64,000 nucleotides of DNA from Gnetum montanum (taxonomy: Eukaryota > Streptophyta > Gnetopsida > Gnetales > Gnetaceae), in assembly GCA_015680685.1 (NCBI GenBank), contig MNCI01036208.1:446698-510697 (forward strand), given 5' to 3'. This document shows, piece after piece, positions 32,840 to 46,100 of the stretch. A model generated the notes under the pieces. That model was not told where the DNA came from and searched no databases. It saw nothing but the letters and a program-made list of their open reading frames with translations. Positions within the stretch are counted from its first letter, which is position 1; each line of letters opens with the position of its first letter. Both the position numbers and the translations under genes were made by a program.

Positions 32840-35800
32840 CAAAACTATTTGATTTCTTTCACTTGGGGATACAATGATATGTCTAAGCTAGATCCAAATC
32901 TAGTTCAACATAACATTATCTTGGAAGAATATTCCAAACCTATTAAACAAAAGATTAGGAAAATCTGTTCTAGTATAGCTTTCATTATAAAAGAAGAGAT
33001 TAGTAAGCTTTACATTACTAGATTTATCCATCTTGTCGACTATTCTAATAAGTTTTCTAACATGATTGTAGTTCCCAAGAAGAATGATGACATTTGTATA
33101 TGCATTGACTTTTGAAACCTCAGCAAGGTTACTTTTAAGGATGGCTTTCCTTTAACTCACATTTATTAGCTTATAAACTATATAGCTAGCCATGCCCTTC
33201 TATTCTTTATGGATGCATTTTTTTGTTACAACCAAATCTAGATCAATCTAAAGCACTAGAAATATACCACTTTCATGACTCTTTTGGAAACATTTTGCTA
33301 TACCAAAATACCCTTTGGACTTAAGAATGCTAGAGTTACTTATCAATGAGCTATGAATTTTATCTTTAATGACATGATGTTCAAAATAGTTAATGATTAT
33401 GTTAATGATTTGACCATCAAATCTACTTTGCATATTGATCATGTTCTTAACTTAGGCCAAGTTCTAACTCATTATGCCAAGTTTAACATGTTTTAATCTC
33501 AAGAAATGCATTGTTGAGGTCCTTACAAGAAATATGTTAGGTTACATTTTTTTTCAAGATAGCATAACTATTAATCCCAATAAAATCAAAGCTATTCTAG
33601 ATCTTGTACCACCTAAGAACATTAATATATGTGAATTTTACAAGGTTTCCTTCAATCAATTTGCTAATTTTTTTCAATCCCACTAATTGCCTTCATTTTT
33701 TGAATCACTTGCTTCAAAAATCTACTTCTTTCATCTAGAATAAAGAGTTGCAAAAGGCCTTTGATTCTAGCAAATAAGCCTTAACCGCTCTTTCTATTTT
33801 ACATCCTCTATATTTTAACCATCCTTTCTATATCTATCTTTCCAAATTTGACCACTCCATATTTGCCATGCTCTCTCAAAGAAGAGAAGATGGAGTTGAT
33901 ATTCCCATATAGTACATATCTCTTATTTTCTCATACTATGAGACCAAATACTCCAACATAGAGAAATTTTTTCTAAGTCTTATCTTCACCCTTAAGAAGT
34001 GGAGACATTATCATTGTAATGCTAAGGTGGAGACATTATCTACAAAGATAATATCTTCAAAGTCATTGCTAACAACCTTTCTAATAGCCATTTCTTAGCT
34101 CATTGGAAGACCTTTCTCATTGAGTTTGATCTTTATTTTTGATCTTAACACTCTATCAAAGATCAAGCCATAGTGGATCTTATCTCTTCTTCTAAAATAA
34201 CTAACATTGTTTGCAGCTTACATGTCGATGCTAAGGATTTGGACACTATCCTTTATTTTAACAAAACAAACATTTTCTTCGGATCTAGTATAGCTTGTAT
34301 CTTTATACTTTCTACTAAAAAAGTTCTCTAACAAGCTTACAAGCTTGATTTTCCTTGCACCAATAACATAGATGAATACTAGTCTCTAATACAAGGTCTC
34401 TTGCTAGGCTTACAAAATCAAGTTAAGACTATTACTATTTATGGTAACTCTCAACTCATCATAAACCAAGTTAATGGTGACTATGATTGCAAGGCTCCTC
34501 ACTTATTTCCTTATCTTGGAATTGCTAACGAACTTATCTTTTCCTTCTCTACTCATAACTTGAACCACATCCCACACTCTAAAAACATGCTAGCCAATGC
34601 CTTAGCAACTTTTACCATCAATGGTGATCCTTTCACTATGCAACAACAACTTGTTCATTTAGTTTTCTTGATGCATGTTAGGAAATCTCCTAACATCTTG
34701 ATAAGTGCTATCAATATGAATAATGATAATCAACAATACAATAGTCTTCTTCATTACCTCGCTACTAGAGAAACTTCTACTCATCTCATGCTTGCTCAAA
34801 AGGATGCTTTGTGTAAACATAGTTGGCATTTCTGATTAGTGAATCCGAATGGCTTATGTAATGTTTCTTCTATGTATGATCTTCTATGTTATCTTGGTTA
34901 TGTAGAGTCTACGACAATCCTTGACTAGGTTCACTCAAGAGTTTATGGTGAATACTTAGGATCATGCTCCTTGGATGCTCACATAATTTCATTAGGCTAT
35001 TGATGGCCAATCTTAGCCACAGATAAATATCATCTAGTTAAGATGTATGATACTTTTCAAACAAATGCATCTCTTATCTATTTTTCTTCACAAGATCTTA
35101 ACATATCTCAAATTACATGGCCCTTTCAAAAATGGGTTTTAGACATTATTTGTGCTATTATCCCTCCTTCATCTACTAGGTATCAATTTATATTAACTAC
35201 TACAAAATACTTCACTAAGTTAGTAGAACCTATTCCTTTACATTCCATCAAATCCCAATTAATCTATTTCTTCATCCTTGATCACATCATAACCTGCTTT
35301 GGTGTACTTCTCCATGTTGTAATTAATAATAGTCCTTAGTTCAAAAGTAAAGGGGTAGCTAATTTCTATTCCATGTACCACATCACCTAATCCTTGTCAT
35401 CACCTTATTATCCTTAGTTTAATAGGCAAGTTGAATCCACCAATAAAACTCATATACTTTCCTTGCACCATGGTTAATAAAATCCAATGGAATTAACACA
35501 CATAGCTACTTCACATATTATGGATTTATCGTACTACTTTTTGTACAAATACTAGTCATACTTTCTAACCTATGATTTAGAGGTAGTCTTACCAACTGAA
35601 CTCTGTATCCCATTCATTCACATTTCTTTTCATGATTAGTGTTCAGATCATGACAACCACAACATGCGATGCATTGAGTTGGACCTTTTTAAAGAATAAT
35701 GGTAACTTGCTCTTTGAAATCTACATGAATATCAAGAAGATATTCAACATCACCACTCTAGACATGTTACAATCATAGAGATTCATGAGGATGATCAAGT

Positions 35801-35970
35801 TCTTCATCATTTTTTAAATTGTAGATATACAAATTTCTCCTCTAATCAACAAGGTTCTTTCCTAATGATTCAATATCTACAAAATGGTACTTACATTTTA
35901 TCTAATTTGGAAGGATGTTAGTTTCTAGATCCTATCAACAAAAGCTTCCTAAAGCACTACTACATGTAGC
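32840..35970 (+). pseudogene. Tat-lineage gypsy pol remnant 2: RT, RNase H, archaeal RNase H, integrase
   Basis: Plus strand, in order: RT with KPIKQKIRKI (32940), MIVVPKKNDDICICIDF (33065), IPFGLKNARVTYQ (33310) and YVNDLTIKS (33400, where YVDD is now YVND); RNase H connection PPKNINICEFYKVS (33610); archaeal-type RNase H with PCTNNIDEY (34360) and IPHSKNMLANALATF (34570); integrase core with WVLDIICAIIPPSSTRYQF (35130) and SPYYPFNRQVESTNKT-like text (35400); C-terminal text to about 35960. Stops and the YVND change show it is inactive. Gag and protease are absent upstream; the unknown locus lies there antisense. Confidence 0.88.
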
Positions 35971-36239
35971 TAACTTACAACATTAAACTTATTAACTGTT
36001 TATATTTTTAAACTTACTACATGTAGCTAACGAGTGTTCTCCTTGTGGCAATTTATCTTTTTATCAGTTATTCTTTACTACAATAGAATGTATAATACAT
36101 CAAGATAATAGGCTTTTTCTAAATCCTATTTTTCTTGCATTATTTTATATCTATTCCACCTCTCTATCTCATACTCTGCTATTTCTCTAGCTATTTTCTT
36201 CATCTTTCCCTATGATAGATATTCCATTCTACTCTATGT
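35971..36239. other. 3' flank of Tat remnant 2, nothing identified
   Basis: AT-rich, no coding frame. A short direct repeat of CTACATGTAGCTAAC is at 35960 and 36012. Confidence 0.4.
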
Positions 36240-37010
36240 GCTCAGCACAATTGATGAGGTTTTGAATGACTGAATATCTCATTGTTTCATGTGAGGATAT
36301 GATTGAGAGTATTATTAACTGGAATAGGAAGGGATTAATTCAACAATATATATGACATCCTTTTTGATTATACAATGTGAAGGATTTAGCCATGTCCCAA
36401 TTATGTGACATAGCATCATCCTCATTACTAGTGTATAGGTGATATCTTCTTTTCTTTCCCTAATTTTTTTACTATTTATTTTCACATGCTATTATTTTTG
36501 CTAACTTATACTATATTTCTCTCTTCTTCCTTTCATCCCCTCTCCTCATCTATTTCCATTCCTCTCTAGATTCATCATTAGTGAGGCTAAATAAGTGTCT
36601 CTAGCCTAATACAATAAGGGAGTATTGAGTGTAGAGTGATGTAAGGAATGTGAAATAAGAAAGAGGTTGGCATAAGGAATCTTGCCATGTCCCACTTTTG
36701 TGACATAGCATGCCATTTTTGTTGTATTTATAATATCCCTAATATGCTTTTCCCCTACTTTTATTGATTCATCTTTTCGCTTTCCACTATCTCCCTTTCT
36801 TTCTCTATCCATTTCTCTTTTCATGCTTTGTAGTAGTGAGGTTACATGAGTATCTTTGCTTTAATCTAGTGAAGGTGTGATTGAGAGAATTTAGTGGGCT
36901 AGGAAGTGCTATATTTTCATTTTATATGTGTGCTTTCTAAGATCTAGCCACTCCGCACTTTTTTGACATAGCATTTTATTGTAGGTGTATCAACGATATT
37001 CTAGGATTTC
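36240..37010 (+). repeat. Tandem repeat of about 265-295 bp, three copies
   Basis: Anchors CATGTCCCAATTATGTGACA (36391), CATGTCCCACTTTTGTGACA (36685) and a variant at 36949 are spaced 294 and 264 bp. Each is preceded by GATTGAGAG text and followed by a CT-rich tract. The position 3' of a Tat pol fits the 3'-UTR repeats known from this lineage. Confidence 0.75.
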
Positions 37011-38269
37011 TTCCCTATTTATCTTACTTTGTTAAACCTTCTTAAAGTTTCTAGTTTATGTCTTTTCTTGATAGATTCTCCTTAAAACTTTTACCAGTAT
37101 CCATCAAGATGGGATGATGTTGTATCCACTTTGGCTTTTTTCTACATAAGTTAGAGTTCTAGTACATCTTATGGCTTCTTAGCTCAAAGCCATCTTTAGC
37201 AACCTGGATTTGACATTCTGTCATTTGCAACGTAGTTTCTAGTGTAATCTTTAGCTCTTACTAGAAATGACATCTCATGTTGTTTGTAGTATTATTTTTT
37301 ATTTTTCTTCCATAGTTTTTAGTTTCAATGTTTAGCATCATCTCCTCTATTGATTCTAATTTAGCTCTTTTGGTTAAATTAGCTCTTCAACATCTAGTGT
37401 CAATCTTGCTTTTGATGTCCTATGTCAATTTTCACAATAATCACCTACACATTAATTCTCCTATCCAAAATCTTTTAGAAGATTCTATGGAGCCCAATGC
37501 ATTGTTCCTTTGCAATGTACAAGGGATTTTCAACCTATAAATAGGAGGATAACCTTGAGTAGAAAGGGATTGGTATCTATTAGCATCTGGTTGGATTTTC
37601 AAATGGTTAGCTTCTAGAACTTTTGGCTATCTCTACTACTGAACACAATCTTTTTCTTTGTAACTTAGGAAATTTCAAAAACCCCCCTTCCAAAGACTCT
37701 ACCTTTTGCAAAATAATTATTCTACTACTAGAGATATTAGCCTTTTAATTTCTCTCTTCCTTTTTCCTATTGTTGCCTTTGTATCTCCTTTGTGTTGTCC
37801 TCTTAACACACAAAGAGTTCCTCAAAACACATTGATTTGATCCATCCCTTTTTCTAAGTTAGCTTTGAATCTGAAAATATTCTTATCATATCTGCATCGG
37901 GTACATGCATTGAAGAAAGAACAAGATAATACAACTCCTCATCAGACACCTATGATCTATGGTACACTCCTAGAATACTTACAACAAGTGCTAATTTCTC
38001 TCTCTCGTAATCTAGATTTTCTTGTTTCAACTTTTCTATTTATGGTATTATCCAAGTTTGTTTTAGATATGTTTTTAGCGTTTCCCTTCTAAATCCAGCT
38101 TTTTGAATCTATTTCATTTTCTGCTTTATTTCTAAACACTTTTCTTGCCAGCCACATGCCATGTTTATTTTTTTTATTTCATATTATACATGTGTTCTCT
38201 GATTATTTCCTATTAGCTATTCCAAATGAGTTATTTTTTTCTTTTATCTTCTAGCATTGGCAAAAACAC
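37011..38269. other. No gene identified
   Basis: AT-rich sequence between the Tat remnant and the L1 element. Short chance ORFs only. It may include Tat 3' UTR/LTR or L1 5' UTR. Confidence 0.4.
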
Positions 38270-39716
38270 TTTTCTTGGATTGTTGGATTTTTTCAATGAC
38301 TTGCAAGTTCCCTTTCGATTTGAGAGAGATTAATTAAGAGATTGGCTTTCCTGGACCATTTTGTGTCCACAAGATTACTTAGCTTAGTTTTGTGGTAGGT
38401 TGTGTTAGATCTTGTATTACAAAAATCTTACCACAACACCCTTCTCTATTATATTAGTTGTTGGATGCTTTCGTGCAACAAACTCCTATGAATGGTTCTA
38501 TGAGTGTAGGAAATAGTGTAGATGGTACCAAAGGTAATAATAGTAAGCTTCAATTTTTTACTTCTTATTTAGTATATGATGTAGTTGTTAGGGATTTTGA
38601 AAGATTTTATTGACTGAATCCCACCTCCATTTATATTGAATAATAGGATCAACTCTTAATTGGACTTGGAACTCTAAAAATATTATCTACAACCATGTTA
38701 TGAATATTTTAAGGGTCTTTTTTCTTTTTTTTTTGAATATCTAAAACAACAACAAATAGATTTAGAAGGGATATGAAATATCTCTAGGATGAATTTTATT
38801 TTTTCTCCATCAATTAATAATTTTAACCTTGAAGAAGCATGCACATGCACAATACTTGTGTGGATTGAGTTTCTAGGCTTACCACCCAATCTTTTGATGT
38901 TTATTAAAGATATTTTCAATAAGCTACAATCGGTTATTTGTGCAAAGGCCATGAAAGGGATTCAAACTAGATCTTCGAGATGAGTTTGTGTTGCCCTTGA
39001 TTTATGCCAAGAACTAGTAGATGCTATTAAGATTATTATCGATGGGAAGTCTCTTATCCTTTAGAAAATAAGGTAACTAACTTTGCCAAACTCTTGTTAT
39101 TAATGCCATCAATTGCCCCATCATATTCACAATTATCCTAAATTGATGGATAAATAAGAAACTGAATGCTACCAGTAAAAAGGAAAAATAAGTTGCTAAA
39201 GTAGAGGTATAAGCTAAAATTGAAAAAAAAAAATAACTGTGAAAGAGATAGTTAAAAAATCTATAGAGTAAGTGCAAATATCTAATCCCCTCGGGAGCTT
39301 GTCAAATCAAGAATGAGTTGACATATATGTCAACTTTGATTCATCTAGCCAGCTCTAAGAAAATGGCATATCAACATCAATTATAGATGCAAAGGGATTT
39401 TAACTAGTTGTGCAAAAAATTGAAAGGTAAAGAAGTTGTAGGATTAGCATGTTACACAAAGGTTGTTAAATTAGGTTCTTTCTTACTTCTTCAAGGTCCT
39501 TCATTTTCTAATGGATTTAGATGCATTAAAATGTAAGCAAGAAATGAAACTCTTCAAACTTAAGGGGTTCAAGGATATAAGAGAAGTGTGTATAATTTTC
39601 CCTCTAAATATGCTTCCAAACCTTCTTAGCCTATTGTATTTGGGATGAACAATTACTTTGGGGGTTTTCAAGATGTTAAGTACTTCCTTTCCCCATAATC
39701 TCATTATTAAGTTATT
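38270..39716 (+). pseudogene. L1 LINE ORF1 remnant
   Basis: Plus strand. At 38789-38990 a reading resembles the DUF4283-type ORF1 of plant L1 elements: LVWIEFLGLPPNLLMFIKD, then AKAMKGIQTRSSR and VCVALDLCQELVDAIKIIIDG, matching the usual vWvRlpgLP...aRvcVevDl...i.i.ig order. The ends are approximate. Stops and frameshifts are present. This is the 5' part of one L1 copy that continues to about 50340 across three later insertions. Confidence 0.65.
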
Positions 39717-41068
39717 TTCATGAAATATTAGAGGGTTGATTAATCCTCTAAGACCACACTTTATTTTTCATACTATTAAAAAGGTAATGAGGTCTTAGCC
39801 TCATGGTAAGACTCTTAATTTAAAAGCTCCAAGTATTGAGTTCATTTCTAATGGGCAATGACGAGTTATAAAGTTCTATTTGGACTATATATCTTGGGGT
39901 GTACCTATAAGATAATTATTTCAAAGTTCCAACACCCCCCACCTCCAATACCAATAAAAAGGTTAAACTAGATTTTTTTGTTCACAAGATGTTAATATTC
40001 AAGGTTCTAATATTTATAGAGCTTGTTAATTATATAGTGTTAGGTTTTAAGCGCTTTACTTCTAAGCATACTAGAGGCCAAGGTGGTTGTGTCATTCTAC
40101 TCCATCCTAGATGGGACACTTAAGTGGTTGAACATAGTTCTAATGAGTCAGGAAATTTGGTTTGAATTATTTTGTTTGTTAAATAATAATCAATTGGGTT
40201 TCTTTCAATTTATGCTTTTAATGATGCTAAATTTAGTTATTTTGTTTTGGATTATATCTTAAATGATCTACAAAAAGCTTTTTTTTATTATGATATCTGA
40301 TTTCAATTTCATCTCTTCTAATTTAGATAAAATAGGTGGGAGGCTTGTACCTACAATTTCTTAAAATAAGTTGCTTTGGAAGCATATCACATAAAGATCT
40401 CAACTATTTGACCCTATAGAAAATAAGATAGGTATTCAAAAAGAGCAATGGTTTATTTGGAGTAATTTAAGATTAGGTACGACCAAAATTCTTTCTAGAA
40501 TTGATAGAATTCTCATATCTTCAAAAACTTATTTTACTCTAGATTTTGAAATGAATTCTCTTGTTCAAGCTCTTTTTAAATTTACATTATTTTCTTATGC
40601 TCTAGTCCTTTGTTATCTGAAAGTTAACCACATAAAAATTTCTCAACATTGCTCAAAATTTTTTATATTTAATACTTATTTTTTGGACAAGGAGGTCTAT
40701 TGTAATTTTATTTTATAAAACATTAATATTTATCCTTGTCTAAGGGGAGAATCAAGTTGGATGTTTTTTATTGTGAATTCAACCCTTTAAGAGAACTATC
40801 ATGCTATGCAATCATCTTGAAAAGTTGTTTAAAAGAAAGACCTTTTTAATTAGAAAAAAAGTTGAGAGCAATATTAAAATTCTTATACAAAGCTACCTAA
40901 GAGTCCTTTTAGTGTTCACATCCAAAAGTGTTTAGATAAGGAGTACTATACTTTAATCATTTTAGATCATCACAAAGATCTTAGTGCTCATCTTTAAGCT
41001 CATTGCAATTGGATTCGCATGGGTGATAGACCTATTAAGAACCTTTTTAAGTTTCTTAAAGGCAAACC
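39717..41068 (+). pseudogene. L1 LINE endonuclease remnant
   Basis: Starts with NIRGLINPLRPHFIFHTIKK (39723), the SWNIRGLG start of plant L1 apurinic-type endonucleases. It is interrupted by a SINE (39786-39954) and resumes with KVKLDFFVHK. Later pieces toward 41060 (GDRPIKNLFKFLKGKP) match the linker to RT. It ends at the copia TSD AAACC and the RT continues at 47276 in frame. Stops are frequent. Confidence 0.75.
39786..39954 (+). mobile_element. SINE family 1 inside the L1 endonuclease
   Basis: A-box-like TTAGCCTCATGGTAAGACTC, the body with TATAAAGTTCTATTTGGACT, and the end GTTCCAACACCCCCCACC match the SINE at 2656. Perfect 9 bp TSDs TAAAAAGGT lie at 39777-39785 and 39955-39963. Removing the SINE and one TSD rejoins the endonuclease reading. 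Confidence 0.9.
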
Positions 41069-41249
41069 TGTAACTATTTAGATAAGGTTTCAATGTAACC
41101 ATAAGAACGTTATGGAAAGTTTTAATGTAACTATTTACGCATTATAAAAAGTTTCAATGTAACTGTAAATGAGTTACAGAAAGTTTCAATGTAACTATTT
41201 ACGGATTATGAAAAATTTCAATGTAACCATAAATGTGTCATGGAAAACT
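41069..41249 (+). repeat. 32 bp tandem repeats forming a 64 bp dimer, 5' LTR
   Basis: Six units each begin TGTAAC. Odd units continue TATTTA(C/G), even units continue CATAA or TGTAAA, so the true period is a 64 bp pair repeated three times. The LTR terminus is itself a unit start. The 3' LTR has the same six units (46703-46881). Confidence 0.85.
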
Positions 41250-41641
41250 AATAGTTCCAAAATAGAAACCAATCAAATTATTGTAACTGTTTCTACAAGA
41301 ATGGTCTCATATTTCCCATTTAAACAAAAAGTTAATCTTTAGTAACGTATTTTTTTTGGCCTATTAAATGTTCTTGATGGGAGAATAAATGGTACTAGAA
41401 TATATCACATCAGTGTTACAATTTTACAATTTTGGTCCCTATCACAAATACTCAGAGTTTACATACACCATCGTTGTTGAGTGTTAGTGTGATAGAAGAA
41501 TCAGAACATTCACTGAAACAAGTTCACACAAAGACATCAATGGCTAGAGGTTAGTTTTCAATTTATTTTTGCATTTTGATTACTTGTGTAATTTAGTTAT
41601 ATGCACATTTGGCTAATTTTTTCTACACAAATTTTCTTACA
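41069..41641 (+). repeat. 5' LTR of the copia element
   Basis: 573 bp from TGTAACTATTT to TTTTCTTACA. The first 180 bp are tandem 32 bp units (see 41069-41249). It pairs with 46703-47270. Confidence 0.95.
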
Positions 41642-41643
41642 TT

Positions 41644-41655
41644 TGGTATCAAATC
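41644..41655 (+). promoter_or_regulatory. Copia primer binding site (tRNA-Met-like)
   Basis: TGGTATCAAATC, two bases inside the 5' LTR. The canonical site is TGGTATCAGAGC. Confidence 0.85.
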
Positions 41656-43170
41656 TGGTTAAGTCTCTGTCTTGATGCTTAAAACTTGTTTGGGTGTCAT
41701 CATACATGTAACAGCTCATCCAAAACAACATACTTGTTGACAGATAAAACTATATTGTAGTCTTTATAGTTTAATGTCCCTTTTGTTCTTGTTCTAAGAA
41801 TTAAAATATACTAATGTCCTATATATGCGATTACCTTTTGTTGATATGTAATTAGGTAATCAAAATTAAAGAAAAACTATTTTATGATATATTAGTAATA
41901 ACAATTGAAGTAAAATTTTTATTTTTGTAACAATTAATGTCTATGTCTTCATTTGCATCTATGTCAGTGTGGTCTACCTAGGTAGGCCTTATCTTACTAA
42001 TAGCAATTATGGTTGTGGTATGTTATGGAACTGTTGGGCAAGTTTCTTGGATTATAAATTTCATTATCATACTTCATGAAATGCATTTGGATTACTTTAA
42101 TGTTGGGATTATTAATTAGATAAGATAGCACTCATGCAATGTGAATTTGACGCCTATTTTCAAGTTCTCTAAATAGGCAATTTTATACTATATATTATCT
42201 GCAAAGTATTATTATTGGAATATATCTAATAAATATCTACCTCCATATTTCTAGTATCTACATGGTATCATTGAATGTTGGACTTAATATATAATGTATT
42301 GTTAAATTTTCATAGAAAAACATAAACCACACACAAAGTTTCTATTGGACTTTCAACTTTTGAACTTTGAATAAAAAAAAACTAAGTTACAATTGCCACA
42401 TTTTTGTTCAATAATCTCAAATAGAGTTGTTAAGATGTGTGTTGAAAATAAAAATTTAGTATAGTTGGTCTTAGCCTATTAGGTTTCAAAACCTAGATTA
42501 ATTGTCATATTTGCATTATTTGCATGGGTATTTACATGGGAAGTTCAAAATCTGGATGAATCATCATATTTGCAGCAAGTCAAAATAAATAGTTTGCCAC
42601 TAGAATAGCAAAGTTTATTAGAGCAATGAAGCAATTTTTGTATATATCTATAAAGTGCCATGTTGATATATGCATAGTATTTCTACATAAAAATTATGAC
42701 TAGTGATGTGTATAATGTTCTATAATTGGAGAGTAGCCATAGCATCTTTAATTATGAAAAATTATGTATTAAGAGCTTTTGGATCACATATCGTAAATAA
42801 ACATTAAATTGTGATTAATCATATATAATATAAAAGATTTTATCACACATGAATTTTTATTATATTTGATATGATTAATTAGGATGATGTATTAAATTAT
42901 TTTTCTTAATTTATCCACAGGGATTAAGAAAAGGGATATAAATTAATAGTTTCATCATAAGGATAAATGAATTTGTTTGAATTAAAAATTTAGCCTATAG
43001 GAAATTTTTATGTCATTTGATTCATATTTTATGCATGATTTACATTGGTGAACATGTCATATAGTATTTTAAACTTAAATTTAATGACATAAGAATATTT
43101 TAATTTATGTAGTAATACAACCTGTGAACTACTTTAATTTTAAATGCAACATTCTTGAATTCTCACTTGT
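41656..43170 (+). other. Copia leader without recognisable gag
   Basis: 1.5 kb of AT-rich sequence in which gag should lie. I see no zinc knuckle or UBN2-type Gag domain. It may be a replaced or deeply decayed segment. Confidence 0.5.
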
Positions 43171-46100
43171 TTTTTTTGAATCAAATATGGTTGATGTTGG
43201 TCATAACACATGGTGGATTGACTTGGTTCTACAATCCATGTTACTAATTCCTAGAAAGGGGTGCAAAACCTAAGGAAGCTAGTGGGAAGTGAGTTATGCA
43301 TCTATTTAGGCAACAAGATGCACTCACAGGTGGAGGCAATTAGAACATGCAAATTAGTTTTAAGTGGTGGTTTTTTTTTAGATTTGGAAAAGACATTTTA
43401 TATTCCAAGGTTTTCGAGGAATTTAATTTCTATTTCAAGGCTTGTATCATTGGGATTTTCCTTTACTTTTTTTAGACACTTTATTCAGTTTATATTATAG
43501 AGATGAACTTATTATAAATGGTACATTCTAGATGGTCCTTTCAAAATTAGTGTATAAAATGAAACTTCTTATACTTCTATGCATGTTCATGAAAGTGCTG
43601 GTATGAAGAGATGTGTTATGAATGAAGAATCCTTTATGTTATGGCATTGTATATTAGAACACATATCTATTGAGAAAATAAAGAGATTAGTAAATGATGG
43701 ACACTTGTGTACTTAGTACTCTATATTTTACTAACTTTGACACTTGTGTGGATTGCATAAAGGAAAAGCAAACCAATATGCCAAAGAAAGATGCCAAGAG
43801 GAGTTCAAACATATTAGAGATCATAGATATAGATATTTGTAGTCTAGATATGGATGCATATGGTCAAAAGTATTTCATTACATTTATTGATGATTACTCA
43901 TGATCTATGTATCTCTACATGCTTCATAACATGAACAAAGCTTTAAATGCCTTTAAAGTGTTCAAGGCTAAAGTAGAGAAATAATGTAGTAAGCAAATAA
44001 AGATAGTGAAATCTAATAGAGGTGGTGAATACTATGGTAGATATACTAATGATGGAAAAGAACCTAGTCCATTTGCTAAGTTCCTTCAAGAGCATGGGAT
44101 TGTTGGCCAATATATTATGGCTAGTTCTCCAGACAAGAATGGTGTGGCAAAGAGAAGAAATTGAACATTGTTGGACATGGTGTAGAGTATGCCTAGTAGC
44201 TCCAAGCTTCCTAAGTCCTTGTGGATTGAAGCTATCAAGATGGTTGTGTATATATTAAACCAAGTTCTAACCAAGGCTATCTCAAAGCCATCATTTGAAT
44301 TATGGAAAGGTTGGAAATTGAGTTTGTGACATATACACATTTGGGAATGCCCATCTGAAGTAAGAGTCTATAATCCACAAGAAAAAAAGCTAGACCCAAG
44401 GACCATAAGTGGGTATTTCATTGGATATGTCAAATGATCTAAGGGATATAGATTTTATTATCCATCACATGCTACTAGGTTTTTGTAATCAAGGAATGCT
44501 AAATTTCTTGAGAATGACTTGATTAGTGGGAGTAATCAATCCTAGAACACTATTCCTAAGAAAGATCATGTAGACGCTCAACCCTCTACTTCAAGTGATA
44601 GACTGATTATTGCACACAACATGCCTAGAGCACAAATAAGTGATGAACAACTAGTCATTCAAGTTCCATAGACTACTAATCATGAAGCAGTAGATCTAGC
44701 TAAACAATAGATACTAGAACCTATTAAATAGGCTATTGAACATCATGCTCATAAGGAAAATGATGAACCAACATTAAGAAGAGCTATTGGAGTAAGGTTA
44801 TCAACTATTCCTAGTGACTATATAGTGTATCTACAGGATTCTAACTACAACATAGGAGTTGAAAATGATCTTGAAACATTTTCACAAGCCATGAGTTGTA
44901 AGAAATGCCATGAAAGATGAGATGAACTCTATATTATCTAATGGATTTTGGCATCTTTTCAAGTTACCTGATGGTGTAAAAACCATTGGATGCAAATGAG
45001 TCTTTAAGACAAAGAAAGACTCATTAGGCAGCATTGAAAGATATAAGGAAAGACTTATTGCTAAATGGTTCACTTAAGGAGAGGGAATAGATTACATGAA
45101 TACCTTTTCTCTTGTATCTAAGAAGAGCTCCCTTCATGTGATTATGGCATTCGTTTCCCATTTTCACATTAGATGGATGTGAAAATGAGTTTCCACAATG
45201 GTGATCTAGAGGAAGAGGTCTATATGAAACAACTTGAAGGATTTTCCTCTAGTGATGATGAGAAATTAGTATGCAAGCTCAAGAAATCCATATATGGATT
45301 GAAATAGGCCTTGCATCAATGGTATTTAAAATTCCATGCTGTTATCACTTCATTTGGTTTTGAAGTAAACACCATGGATCAATGTATATACTAAAAGGTC
45401 AGTGGGAGAAAAATTTGTTTCCTTGTCCTATATGTGGATGGTATCCTTCTTGCAACAAATGATAATGGATTTCTATACAAGGTAAAATAATTTCTCTCTA
45501 AGAACTTTGACATGATAAGGAATTTATGTAATTGGTATTAAGATCCACATGGATAGATCTAGATGTATTTTGGGATTGTTGTAGGAAACCTACATCAATA
45601 AAGTTTTAGAGATGTTCCAAATGAAAGATTGTTCATCGAGTATAGCACCCATTATGAAGGATGATAAGTTCAATTTGAACTAGTTCCCTAGAAATGATTT
45701 AGAGAAAAGATAGATGAGCAACATTCCATATGCTTCAGGTGTTAGAAGCCTAATGTATGCTCAAGTCTGCACAAGACTTGACATTGCATTTGTTGTAGGA
45801 ATATTGGGTTGATATTAGAGTAATCTAGGCATTCATCACTGGAAACTACAAAGAAGGTGATGGGGTACCTTTAAGGTACAAAAGATTACATGCTTATGTA
45901 TAGATGAATTGACAATTTGGAGGTGATTGGCTATGCTAATTTAGAATTTGCTAGCTGTGTTGATTTAAGGAAATTGTCATTTGCTTATTTTTTTATGTTG
46001 GTTGGAGAAGCTATGTCTTGGAGGAGTGAAAAGAAAACTTTGGTTGCTACTTCCACAATGGAGGTAGATTTTGTTTCTTATTTTGAGGCTACTTCACATG

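Noticed and set aside
39077-39277. Minus-strand hydrophobic ORF of 66 codons as a membrane protein gene
   Set aside because: It is antisense to the L1 ORF1/endonuclease linker and AT-rich DNA often gives Phe/Leu-rich chance ORFs.
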